64,000 bases of DNA. Source: Brienomyrus brachyistius (taxonomy: Eukaryota > Chordata > Actinopteri > Osteoglossiformes > Mormyridae). Location of the stretch: NCBI RefSeq assembly GCF_023856365.1, contig NC_064548.1, forward strand, positions 3,261,001 to 3,325,000, read 5' to 3'. The number at the start of each line of letters is the position of its first letter. Positions within the stretch are counted from its first letter, which is position 1. Below are positions 29,143 through 37,772 of the stretch, piece after piece. Position numbers and translations under genes: made by a program. The notes below the pieces were generated by a model that saw only the letters and a list, made by a program, of their open reading frames with translations, was not told where the DNA came from and did no database searches.

Positions 29143-32100
29143 TCACCCCCCCCTTGACGGCCGCCTCCTGGAGGCCGATGTCGCTTGCAGGGTCTGCCTC
29201 GCGGCCGGGGGGCTGGCCTCGTAGGGTGTAGCGCATGAAAGGAGGTACGGACTGAGGGATCAATCGGTGAGGTTGCCGGGACCCAGCTCCGCTCCTCCGG
29301 AGGACAGCCCACCCATTCCACCAGGTACTGCAACCGGCCCTGACGACGACGGGAGTCCAGGATGGTTCGGACCACATTGGAGGGCTCCTCATCGGGTGTC
29401 GCTCCAGGGGCTTCCAAGGGCAGGACCGACTCCGATCTCAGGGGACTGCGCTTGGCTGGTTTGAGGAGAGAGACGTGAAAGGTAGGACATATACGGTATA
29501 TCCATGGCAGCTGGAGACGCACGGCAACCGGACTCACTCGGCGCAGAACGCGAAAAGGGTCGATGTATCTGGCGTTTAATTTTTTACACCCCGGGAGGCG
29601 TAAATTTTTCGTTGATAACCAGACCAGTTGTCCAGCCCGATAAGCGGGTTCAGCACGGCGCCGACGATCCGCCTGTCTCTTCTGTCTCCCCGCCTGTCCC
29701 TTTAGGGACTGCTGTATTCTCTGCCAGACTCCTCGACTTCTCTGGTACCAATCCTCCACCTGGGGTACGGATCCCTCCGGAGAGTCCCAGGGAAAGAGGG
29801 GTGGTTGGTACCCTAAGACGCACTGGAAAGGCGAAACGTTAGTAGTGGCATTTACCCGTGCGTTTATGGCATATTCGGCCCATACTAAATGAGCTGCCCA
29901 GCTGTCGGGTTCTCCGTGACAGAGCGTTCGTAGGGCCTTGGCTACCTCCTGATTGGTTCTCTCGGCGAGCCCGTTGGATTGGGGGTGATAAGCAGATGAC
30001 AAGTTTAAGGAAATGCGGAGTTTTGAACACAGCTCCCTAAAAACCCGGGAGCTAAACTGGGGACCCCGGTCTGAAACGATCTCCTCCGGAAAGCCGTAAT
30101 ACCGAAACAGAGTGGAGATAAGCAAGTCAGCCAAGTCGCTCGCCGTGGGGAGCTTGGAGAGAGCTACTAGTCGACACATCTTCGAAAACCTGTCTACGAT
30201 GGTTAGTACAATTGTTTTACCTCTCGACCTGGGTAGGTCAGTGATGAAGTCCATCGCGATATGGGTCCAGGGTCGAGATGGGACTGGAAGTGGTTGGAGA
30301 AGCCCAGCGGGAGCCTGGTGAGAGGCCTTAACCTGAGCACACTCGGGACAGGAGTCTACATAATCCTGCGTGTCCCTCCTCCAGCTGGACCACCAGTACC
30401 GCCGGGAGACCAACCTTTGAGTCGCGTTCACCCCTGGGTGTCCACTGCCAAGGTGGGTGTGTACCCACCTTAACAACGCCTCACAATGGCGTCGGGGAAC
30501 ATATTGAGCCCCGGGAGGGCAACCCGGGGGTGGAGGTCTTCTCTCGTTCTCCCGCCTGATGGTCTCCTCCAGGGTCCAGGTGATGGTCGAAACGAAACAC
30601 TTTGGATCGAGGATAGGCGCAGCTTCCTCAGAGTTGGTGGGTGGATCGTATTGCCGGGAGAGAGCGTCAGCCTTAACATTCTTGTTTCTGGGAAGGTACT
30701 GTACGGTGAAATCGAAACGTGCAAACCATTGTGCCCAACGTACCTGGCGGGCCGAAACCCGCTTGGCTGACTGGAGGTACTCCAGGTTCCGGTGATCGGT
30801 TAGAACCAAGAAGGGGTGTCGGGCTCCCTCCAGCCAGTGCCTCCATTCCTCTAGGGCAAGACGTATAGCCAACAGCTCACGCTCTCCCACAGGGTAGTTA
30901 TGTTCAGACGGGGATAACTTGCGTGAGAAATAGGCGCACGGATGTCTACGTCCGGTCTTTGGGTTACGCTGAACCAGGACTGCTCCCACCCCAGCCTCGG
31001 AAGCGTCGACCTCTACCTCGAATGGGATGTCCGGATCTGGCTGAGCCAGCACCGGGGCAGAACAAAATGCTCGTTTTAGCCTGTCAAATGCTTTAGTCGC
31101 CTCCTTGGTCCAGGTTAGGCGGACATGGGCTCCCCGGGTTAATGACATGAGAGGAGCCGCCACCTGACTGAAATTACGTATAAAACGGCGGTAAAAGTTT
31201 GCAAACCCCAGAAACCTCTGTAGCTCCTTTAGTGTTCGGGGTCGGGGCCAGTCTAGGATGGCTCTCACCTTCCCCTCCTCCATCATTACCTTCCCGTGTT
31301 GAAGCACGTAGCCTAGGAACTGGACCTGAGTTCGGTGAAATTCACACTTGGTCTGCTTGGCAAAGAGGTGATGTTCCCGCAGTCGTTGAAGTACTTGTCT
31401 TACGTGCTGGATGTGGGTGTGCCTGTCCGGGGAGTAGATGAGGATGTCATCTATGTAGACGATCACACACTTGTGTAGGAGATCCTGAAAGACATGGTTC
31501 ATGAAAGACTGGAAAATAGAGGGACTATTAGCCAGACCATAAGGCATCACAAGGTACTCGTATTGCCCCCTACTGGTGATAAAAGAGGTCTTCCACTCGT
31601 CCCCCACCTTAATACGTATCAAATTATACGCACTTCTCAAATCCAATTTAGTGAATATCCTAGCCTCCCTAAGTTGTTCTAGTGCCGAGGGAATCAGAGG
31701 GAGGGGCTCCCTCCTCTTCACCGAAACGGCATTGAGAGCCCGGTAATCGATACAAGGACGCAATCCCCCATCTTTCTTCCTTACGAAGAAGAAACCTGCC
31801 GTCACGGGTGACGTGGAAGGCCGTATTATCCCCTGCAGAAGACCCTTACGAATGTAGTCCTCGAGCGACTTCTCCTCCTGGACCGACACGGGGTATAATC
31901 TCCCCTTGGGCAGGATGGCTCCTTCCAGGAGGTTAATCGCGCAGTCGTAGTCCCGATGAGGGGGAAGAGTGAAGGCTTGCGATCGGCTGAACACATCCTG
32001 GAAATCCTGGTACTCTTTGGGAATCAGGTGCAAGTCCTCGGAATCCGGGCTCTCTGTGCTGGAAGCACGACAGGGCAGAGACATGCAGACGGAGAGACAT

Positions 32101-32642
32101 TCAGGGGACCAAGAGGTAAGATCACCCGTTCTCCAGTCGAGCTGCGGGTTGTGCTGTTGTGACCAGTGTAGGCCTAAGATTAGTGGATCCTTGGAATGAG
32201 GAAGGAGATACACCTCAATCCGCTCCTCGTGAAGAACTCCTACTCGAAGGCTGAACGGTTGCGTACGATACCGTATTGTGCCTTCACGGATTCTCGCTCC
32301 AGTTACCCGTAGCACCGTGAGGGGACGTGCGAGTTTAACACAAGGCAGGCCCAAACGCTGAGCCAGCGTTTGGTCAATAAAGTTACCGGCTGCCCCACTG
32401 TCCATAAGAGTGAGGGTCTTCTCCGCTCTATTCTGAAAACCTAGGACGACTGGAAGGGTTAATTGGTTCTCGGTTGGAATTATCTGAAGCGGAGCACCTA
32501 CCGGTGGCGTGTCCTCCTCCTTGCTTGGTCGAACGGGACAGGACAGCCGCACGTGTCCAGCCTCTCCACAATAGAGGCAAAGTCCCCCTTGGGTTCTCCT
32601 CCGACGCTCCGCTGCCGAGATGGGCGTTCGCCCCAACTGCAT
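29085..32642 (-). CDS. pol: Chromovirus pol polyprotein, open frame
   Basis: An uninterrupted frame of 1185 codons, remarkably intact. From the N-terminus: a CCHC zinc knuckle (CLYCGEAGHVRLSC, about 22-35), an aspartic protease (LMDSGAAGNFID, about 79-90), an RT with the catalytic YIDDILIYS box and MPYGLANSPSIFQ, and an RNase H region starting at about FEVEVDASEAGVGAVL. The integrase has an HHCC-like finger and a DDE core (MDFITDLPRS; VSDRGPQFSS; SAYHPQSNGLAER). A C-terminal chromodomain (YLVEWVGCPPEERSW) may guide integration to marked histones. The frame runs through the polypurine tract into the LTR. The knuckle sits in this frame rather than in the gag frame, so a frameshift separates it from gag. 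Confidence 0.92.
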   Translation of the reverse strand: MQLGRTPISAAERRRRTQGGLCLYCGEAGHVRLSCPVRPSKEEDTPPVGAPLQIIPTENQLTLPVVLGFQNRAEKTLTLMDSGAAGNFIDQTLAQRLGLPCVKLARPLTVLRVTGARIREGTIRYRTQPFSLRVGVLHEERIEVYLLPHSKDPLILGLHWSQQHNPQLDWRTGDLTSWSPECLSVCMSLPCRASSTESPDSEDLHLIPKEYQDFQDVFSRSQAFTLPPHRDYDCAINLLEGAILPKGRLYPVSVQEEKSLEDYIRKGLLQGIIRPSTSPVTAGFFFVRKKDGGLRPCIDYRALNAVSVKRREPLPLIPSALEQLREARIFTKLDLRSAYNLIRIKVGDEWKTSFITSRGQYEYLVMPYGLANSPSIFQSFMNHVFQDLLHKCVIVYIDDILIYSPDRHTHIQHVRQVLQRLREHHLFAKQTKCEFHRTQVQFLGYVLQHGKVMMEEGKVRAILDWPRPRTLKELQRFLGFANFYRRFIRNFSQVAAPLMSLTRGAHVRLTWTKEATKAFDRLKRAFCSAPVLAQPDPDIPFEVEVDASEAGVGAVLVQRNPKTGRRHPCAYFSRKLSPSEHNYPVGERELLAIRLALEEWRHWLEGARHPFLVLTDHRNLEYLQSAKRVSARQVRWAQWFARFDFTVQYLPRNKNVKADALSRQYDPPTNSEEAAPILDPKCFVSTITWTLEETIRRENERRPPPPGCPPGAQYVPRRHCEALLRWVHTHLGSGHPGVNATQRLVSRRYWWSSWRRDTQDYVDSCPECAQVKASHQAPAGLLQPLPVPSRPWTHIAMDFITDLPRSRGKTIVLTIVDRFSKMCRLVALSKLPTASDLADLLISTLFRYYGFPEEIVSDRGPQFSSRVFRELCSKLRISLNLSSAYHPQSNGLAERTNQEVAKALRTLCHGEPDSWAAHLVWAEYAINARVNATTNVSPFQCVLGYQPPLFPWDSPEGSVPQVEDWYQRSRGVWQRIQQSLKGQAGRQKRQADRRRRAEPAYRAGQLVWLSTKNLRLPGCKKLNARYIDPFRVLRRVSPVAVRLQLPWIYRICPTFHVSLLKPAKRSPLRSESVLPLEAPGATPDEEPSNVVRTILDSRRRQGRLQYLVEWVGCPPEERSWVPATSPIDPSVRTSFHALHPTRPAPRPRGRPCKRHRPPGGGRQGGGDVTPGQTRPAADSMVAPPT

Positions 32643-33300
32643 GGGCTCTGGTTCCTCCGCTGACGGTCCGGGAGTCTTCTGTGGTCACGGACAGTGTTGT
32701 CCAGCCTTACTGCGAGTCGAACAAATTCCTCGAACGTAAGAGCCTCTCCTCGGGAGGCGAGTTCGTCCTGCAGGTCCTGATTCAGACCTCGGCGGAAGAT
32801 GGTCATGAGTGCATCATCAGGCCATTGGAGTCCGGCTGCGATCGTACGAAACTCTAGGGAGTAATCAGCAGCCGAACGACCCCCCTGCTTACAGTCCAGG
32901 AGACGATCGCCTGGTCTCCTTCCTACGGCTGGATGGTCAAACACCTCCAGTAGTGCCTGATGGAACTCTCGAGCAGAGGTGATGAGTGGACTCTCGTTTG
33001 CCCACAAGGCCGTTGCCCACTCTCTAGCGCGACCGGTAAGGAGAGAGATAATGAATCGTACCTCGGCCGCCTGGGAGTGGAACATCGCAGGATATTACTC
33101 CACGTAAATCCCGCACTGCATTAAAAAACCCCGGCAGGTGTCGGGATTACCATCATATCGCTCGGGCAAAGAGATAGGAGCCGAGGCAGCTGGCCTAGGT
33201 GGAGAGGCAGGTAGGGGAACCCGGGCAGCTTGATTGGCGAGGAGCTGCTCAATCGCTGCGAGTCGATTCTCCACCGAGGGGTTGTGCGCTGGATCCATTA
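32498..33300 (-). pseudogene. gag: Chromovirus gag, interrupted
   Basis: The likely start MDPAHNPS is at 33300, 19 nt inside the 5' LTR. The matrix/capsid-like body continues (ISLPERYDGNPDTCRGF; EFRTIAAGLQWPDDALM). One stop codon at 33095-33097 breaks it. A frame change in the 32.64-32.70 kb area then puts the zinc knuckle into the pol frame. The copy therefore cannot make a full Gag by simple translation. Confidence 0.8.
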
Positions 33301-33318
33301 CGAACCGGCGAAGTATTC

Positions 33319-33672
33319 TGTGACGCCTGGACAATAAGGGAAGCAGGGATCCAGAAATGCGAACAACCCGAAGGTTTATTGGCAGCACGGAGATGGAGGT
33401 AATAGAGGGGCGAGACAAAGATAATAGTCGTAGAGCGTTAGCTGGGGTCCGATACCGAAAGATCTGTCCGACGACTAAACATGGGACACGAAGACAAAGG
33501 GAGAAGGGGACAGGAGTAGCCGGTCTCAGCAGGGAAGGTTGTTCAGGTTCGGGAGCGGGTCTGGGGAGAGGAAGAGGACAAGGCAAGGTAAGTACACACG
33601 AGGCAGACGGAGCAGGGAGGAAGCAAGGGGTAAACACAAGACAAGAGATCGCTTGGTAAGGCACATTTGCAT
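33319..33672 (-). repeat. Chromovirus 5' LTR, outer end missing
   Basis: About 354 bp are nearly identical to the inner part of the other LTR; a few substitutions and a 2-bp indel were seen. Similarity stops at 33672, equivalent to 28994 in the complete LTR, so roughly 148 bp including the promoter are absent. Confidence 0.88.
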
Positions 33673-34170
33673 TTTTTGAGTAATTTGCTGGAAAACCTCG
33701 GTACAAAAGGCTCCATGACTGTTAAGGGTTTGGAGATAGAAATTCTTATTTAGTTGATTTTTATTAATCCAGTTATAACATTATATGGGAGCAGCCATTA
33801 GTTTATTGATGCCATTGTAGTACGTGGGCATGCATGGTGCGAAATTAGTTCCAGTAGGGTCTGGCTGCAGATCCACTGAAAGGCACATCCATAGATATTT
33901 TCTATGATACATCCATTGACAGGCAGGAAGTCCACTGTCGGTCCGGAAATGATGTCACAGATCCACTCTGAAGTGCACATTACCAGTTTACAGCAACTGC
34001 TCCTTCTCAATTTTACTATTTAGTTATTAATTAATTAAAAAAATGGTTTGTAGTTATCACTTTTTTGTATGCATGTATTTCTAAATTATAAAGATTATTT
34101 TATTTAAAAATAGCTTGTGCTTATCACGTATTTTAATTATACATTTTTAAAAGTAGTTTGTACTTATTCA
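33673..34170. other. Unassigned stretch right of the gypsy element
   Basis: No L2 continuation and no ORF were seen. It includes a decayed segment at about 33790-34010 (GGTCCGGAAATGATGTCACAG) and AT-rich filler. Confidence 0.3.
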
Positions 34171-34172
34171 TA

Positions 34173-34784
34173 TTACGCAAACATGGCATGAGGTTTAAGA
34201 CCTAACCCATCAACACAATTAGAGAGGAAGGTTTCCATGTCCTCCTTATTATGAAAAATAAACATAAATGGGTCATTTCTATTGTCACTTTGACCCTCCA
34301 GAACCTCCCTGAGTGCTTCCTGTTGATCCACAGCCTCCATCTGGAGAACAACACATTCTGTCACCTTTCCATGGAAGAGGAAGTGATTCTTGCGAATCCA
34401 GCACTGCAGAGGTCCCTCATGATGCACGACGCCTATATGACATTGGAAGTGAATATCAGGGATCGATTAAGTTAATCAAGTGCAGCTGGTAGTCAACAGG
34501 AAATCCACCAGAGAAAAATGAGGGACACACACACACCCCACACACACACCACTATTACATTTTGTAGTGCAGTCAGTTACAGCTTGCCCACCAGGTCTGA
34601 GAACAGCAGGAGTGCTCACCCTCAAGAGAGACTCCAAGTTTGCTTTCAGCAGGTGTGAAGCTTCCTCAGTCCAAAAGGCAAACCTCTGTCCATGTCTGAG
34701 TAGTACAAGTACACAGCACTTATATTGAGATATGGAGACATTAAGTCTTGGTAGTGTATCATCAATGGCGTCAGTAATACCCAT
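34173..34784 (-). pseudogene. Unrecognised coding-like fragment
   Basis: Two minus-strand frames in the same direction (34476-34784, then 34173-34427) look protein-like. The first has LNVSISQYKCCVLVLLRHGQ and then RFAFWTEEASHLLKANLESL; the second has MHHEGPLQCWIRKNHFLFHG and PFMFIFHNKEDMETFLSNC. Normal residue composition suggests a decayed gene or transposon ORF. I do not recognise the family. A splice relation between the two is possible but unproven. Confidence 0.4.
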
Positions 34785-35114
34785 ATATGCATAACCTCTC
34801 CATTAGCTGAATGCACTATCACTGACGAATTAATGGAATATCACCCTAAAACCAATAAAAATATCATATTCAGCCTCCCTGCTGGGCTTCACCCGGTATT
34901 CTGCATCTGACAGAAACCTCCTTCACTGCAACGAAAGTGTGCTTGATTCTGCATCTGAAGGCATCTCAATGTAAAAGACGTACATACTTTTCCAGACCAC
35001 TGTTCGTCAGAGTTAGCACCACCATTTCCTTATCCTTAGCATGTCAGACTAAGAAAAACCATGTATTCAGAATGTTTGAAAGGACACCTGTCTTCGTATA
35101 GATAACTATGCAAC

Positions 35115-36423
35115 ATTCTACAACGTCCCAAAGAATATCTGCCTGCGGCTCCAGCGCCCACGCCCGAGGCACCCCCTCTGCAGCCTGCAGCTCCCAAGCA
35201 GGCGCCCCCTCTGCAGCCTGCGGCTCCCCCTGTGACTCACCCCGGTGAACTCGACCCCGACCATGGGTCATAATGTCTGTGTCCCGTAAGGGGCGGGGAC
35301 ACAGACGCAGGGCTGGGGTCCCACCCGCCCTGCCCCCTGGCTCACCCTCCCTCGCCTGCGCTAGGGCTTGGTCGGCGCCTGCGGGTCCTGGCCCTCCGGG
35401 TCGGCTGTCGCCTGCGGGTCCCCCTCCACGGCCTCGTCGCCCTGCCTCGGGTCCCTCCTCCGGCGTCTCGTCGGTCGCCTGTGGGCCCCCCGACGGCGGC
35501 TCCTCAGTCGCCTGCTGGTCCTCCCGCTCTGGCGCGTCGGAGGACATCGCCGCCTGCTGCGGCTCCCCCCCTCTCCTTGCCCTCGCCAGGGTCCTCTCCA
35601 GCTCCCTCGTCCCCTTCCCTGGTGCTCCCTCCTGCTCCCTCCTCGGCCCCTCCGTCGGTCCCTCGCCCTGCCTCCTCTGCCCCTCCGAGGTCCCCTCCTG
35701 CTCCGGCCTCCCGGCCGCCTGCGGCCCCTCCGGCTGCCTCCCGTCGCCCGCTGGGGCTCCCTCGGGCTCCCCTGTACTCCCCCTCCTTCTCTCTCTGCTC
35801 TCCTGCCCTAGTCCCTCCGTTTGCTCCTCCTCCCTTCTTTGTCCATCCTGTCTCCGTTCCTCGTCCCTTTGTTCCTCCCGTCCCAGCTCCTCCTCCTGTA
35901 TTCCCTCCGTTCACTCCTGGCTCTTGTGTGACGCCTGTTCCATCTGTGTCCCCTTTCCTTCTTTGTCTGTCCGCGTTTCCTGCCCTCTGTCGGGTCCTGT
36001 CTTTCTTTCTGTCTCTCGTTGTGTTTTGTGTCTCGGTCCTGTTTCCCGTGTCTTGTTAATTATTATGTTCTTTTCCAGGTCCGGTTTTCCCTCGTCCCGT
36101 CCGTCGCCTCCTCCTGGGCGCGCCCGGTGAAGCACGCCTTTGGGGGGGGGCTCTGTCATGCCCGGCTCATCCGCCCCTCGCGTGTGCTTCCCCGATTGTA
36201 CCCAGCTGTGTCTGGTTACTTTGATCAGTCCTGTGTATTTAAGTCCTGGTCTTGCTTGTCTCCCCTGTCCATCATTGTGGTTTGGTGATGGTAGTCTTGT
36301 TGTTTCCTGTTCCAAGTCCCCGGTCCACAATAAACCCCAGTTTCGCCCCGATACCTGCCTGTTTGCCTGCTCTGTACCAGCCAACCCGCACGATCACCGC
36401 TCTCCCCACAACGGATCGTGACA
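35115..36423 (+). mobile_element. Proline-rich non-autonomous LTR element, 5'-truncated
   Basis: The internal region (35115-36153) matches the 60.7-61.4 kb element over long blocks (GGGGACACAGACGCAGGGCT region; TTTCTTTGTCC region). It is very C-rich, ends in a T-G-run polypurine tract (36139-36150) and is followed by a 270-bp LTR. It starts within a proline-repeat tract, and no 5' LTR is present. Long frames here (such as 35273-36130) are compositional and not evidence of a host protein. Confidence 0.75.
36154..36423 (+). repeat. LTR of the proline-rich element (3' LTR)
   Basis: It begins TGTCATGCCCGGCTC and ends GGATCGTGACA, with TATTTAAG at 36236 and AATAAA at 36330-36335. It is homologous to the LTRs at 59847 and 61449. 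Confidence 0.85.
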
Positions 36424-36790
36424 CCTGGGCCTTAAGTGGTGTTCTGGCCGACACTCCGGGATAGACATAACTGGAATCAGACCCAGCGACTTGAGAGAGT
36501 GATCCCATTTGCAGTCTCCACTACAACCTCCATTATGTATTAAGCCACAACCTTGTTGAATACAGTTATTCCCCCGCCTATCACGGAAGTCACGTTCCAG
36601 ACCCATCAGCGATAGGTGAAAATCCGCGATATAGACAGACCATAGAAATAAACATTTTTTTATAGTTTAAGCCTTAAAATACCCCTCCTACATGCTTTAA
36701 ACACATGTAAGCTTATTAAAACACACTTTGTAAACACACATGATGTGTGGATCTCGGGCCAAGTATATGAGAAACATAATAATATGTAAT

Positions 36791-36793
36791 GTA

Positions 36794-36826
<33 letters not shown>
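36791..36826. repeat. GT/AT microsatellite
   Basis: GTGT... followed by ATAT..., at the left edge of the SINE at 36828. Confidence 0.9.
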
Positions 36827-36827
36827 G

Positions 36828-36967
36828 AATGGTGTGTGAATGTGCCCTGCGATGGGCTGGCCCCCCATCCTGGGTTGTTCCCTGCCTCGTGCCCATTGCT
36901 TCCGGGATAGGCTCTGGACCCCCCACGACCCAGTAGGATAAGCGGTTTGGAAAATGGATGGATGGAT

Positions 36968-36968
<1 letters not shown>
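36828..36968 (+). repeat. SINE 3' half
   Basis: Contains GAATGGTGTGTGAATGTGCC, GCGATGGGCTGGCCCCCC, GGATAAGCGGTTTGGAAAAT and a GGATGGATGG tail. It matches the copies at 2.2-2.4 kb and (reversed) 47.9-48.0 kb. Confidence 0.85.
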
Positions 36969-37003
<35 letters not shown>

Positions 37004-37018
37004 ATCCATCCATCCATC
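36954..37018. repeat. Palindromic GGATGG-(TA)n-CCATCC junction
   Basis: The SINE's GGATGGATGGATGG tail meets the reversed CCATCCATCCATC tail of a Rex3 copy, with about 30 bp of TA repeat between them. The whole tract is self-complementary. Confidence 0.9.
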
Positions 37019-37772
37019 ATCTCCTGCTTGATCCGAGGTTGGGTCGCGGGGGCAGCAGTCTCAGCAGGGAAGCCCAGACTTCCCTCTCCCCGGCCACTTC
37101 ATCCAGCTCTTCTGGGGGGATCCCGAGGCGTTCCAAGGCCAGCCGGGAGACATAGTCTCTCCAGCGTGTCCTGGGTCTTCCCCAGGGTCTCCTCCCAGTG
37201 GGACATACCCGGAAGACCTCCCCAGGGAGGCGTCCCGGAGGCATCCTAATCAGATGCCCGAGCCACCTCATCTGGCTCCTCTCGATGCGGAGGAGCAGCG
37301 GCTCTACTCTGAGTCCCTCCCGAATGACTGAGCTCCTCACCCTATCTCTAAGGGAGAGCCCAGCCACCCTGCAGAGGAAACTCATTTCAGCCGCTTGCAC
37401 CCGCAATTTCGTTCTTTCGGTCACTACCCATAGCTCATGACAATAGGTGAGGGTAGGAACGTAGATCGACTGGTAAATCGAGAGCTTGGCCTTTTGGCTC
37501 AGCTCTTTCTTCTCCATGACAGACCGATGCAGCGCCCGCATCACTGCTGACGCCGGACCAATCCGCCTGTCGATCTCCCATTCCATCATTCCCTCACTCG
37601 TGAACAAGACCTCCATTTGGGGGACCCGGAGAGAGCATTCTACCCTTTCAGAGGACCATAGTCTCGGATTTGGAGATGCTGATTTTCATCCCAGCCGCTT
37701 CACACTCGGCTGCGAACTGTCCCAGTGAGAGCCAAAGGTCATGGTCTGATGAAGCCAACAGAACCACATCAT
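37019..37772 (-). mobile_element. Rex3 (RTE-clade) LINE, 3' part, minus
   Basis: The frame at 37017-37616 encodes the RTE C-terminal region: IGPASAVMRALHRSVMEKKE, KLSIYQSIYVPTLTYCHELW, RWLGHLIRMPPGRLPGE and DYVSRLALERLGIPPEELDE. It reads back to the DDVVLLASSD catalytic region near 37750. A small deletion removes the segment after the KSETMVL motif. The 3' tail is the GGATGG run at 37018. Confidence 0.88.

Larger units (their letters stand above)
28644..33672 (-). mobile_element. Ty3/gypsy chromovirus (LTR retrotransposon)
   Basis: A minus-strand element with a complete 3' LTR (28644-29142), a G-run polypurine tract just inside it, a pol frame, a broken gag and a 5' LTR that lacks its outer end (33319-33672). 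Pol order is protease, RT, RNase H, integrase, chromodomain, which places it in the chromovirus/Sushi-like group. The insertion lies in an L2 LINE. No target duplication can be read because the outer 5' LTR end is gone. Confidence 0.93.

Noticed and set aside
35273..36130. A 285-codon plus-strand frame, with long frames on the opposite strand as well
   Set aside because: Its serine/proline/cysteine-rich reading and open frames on both strands come from the C-rich interior of an LTR element. No domain is visible.
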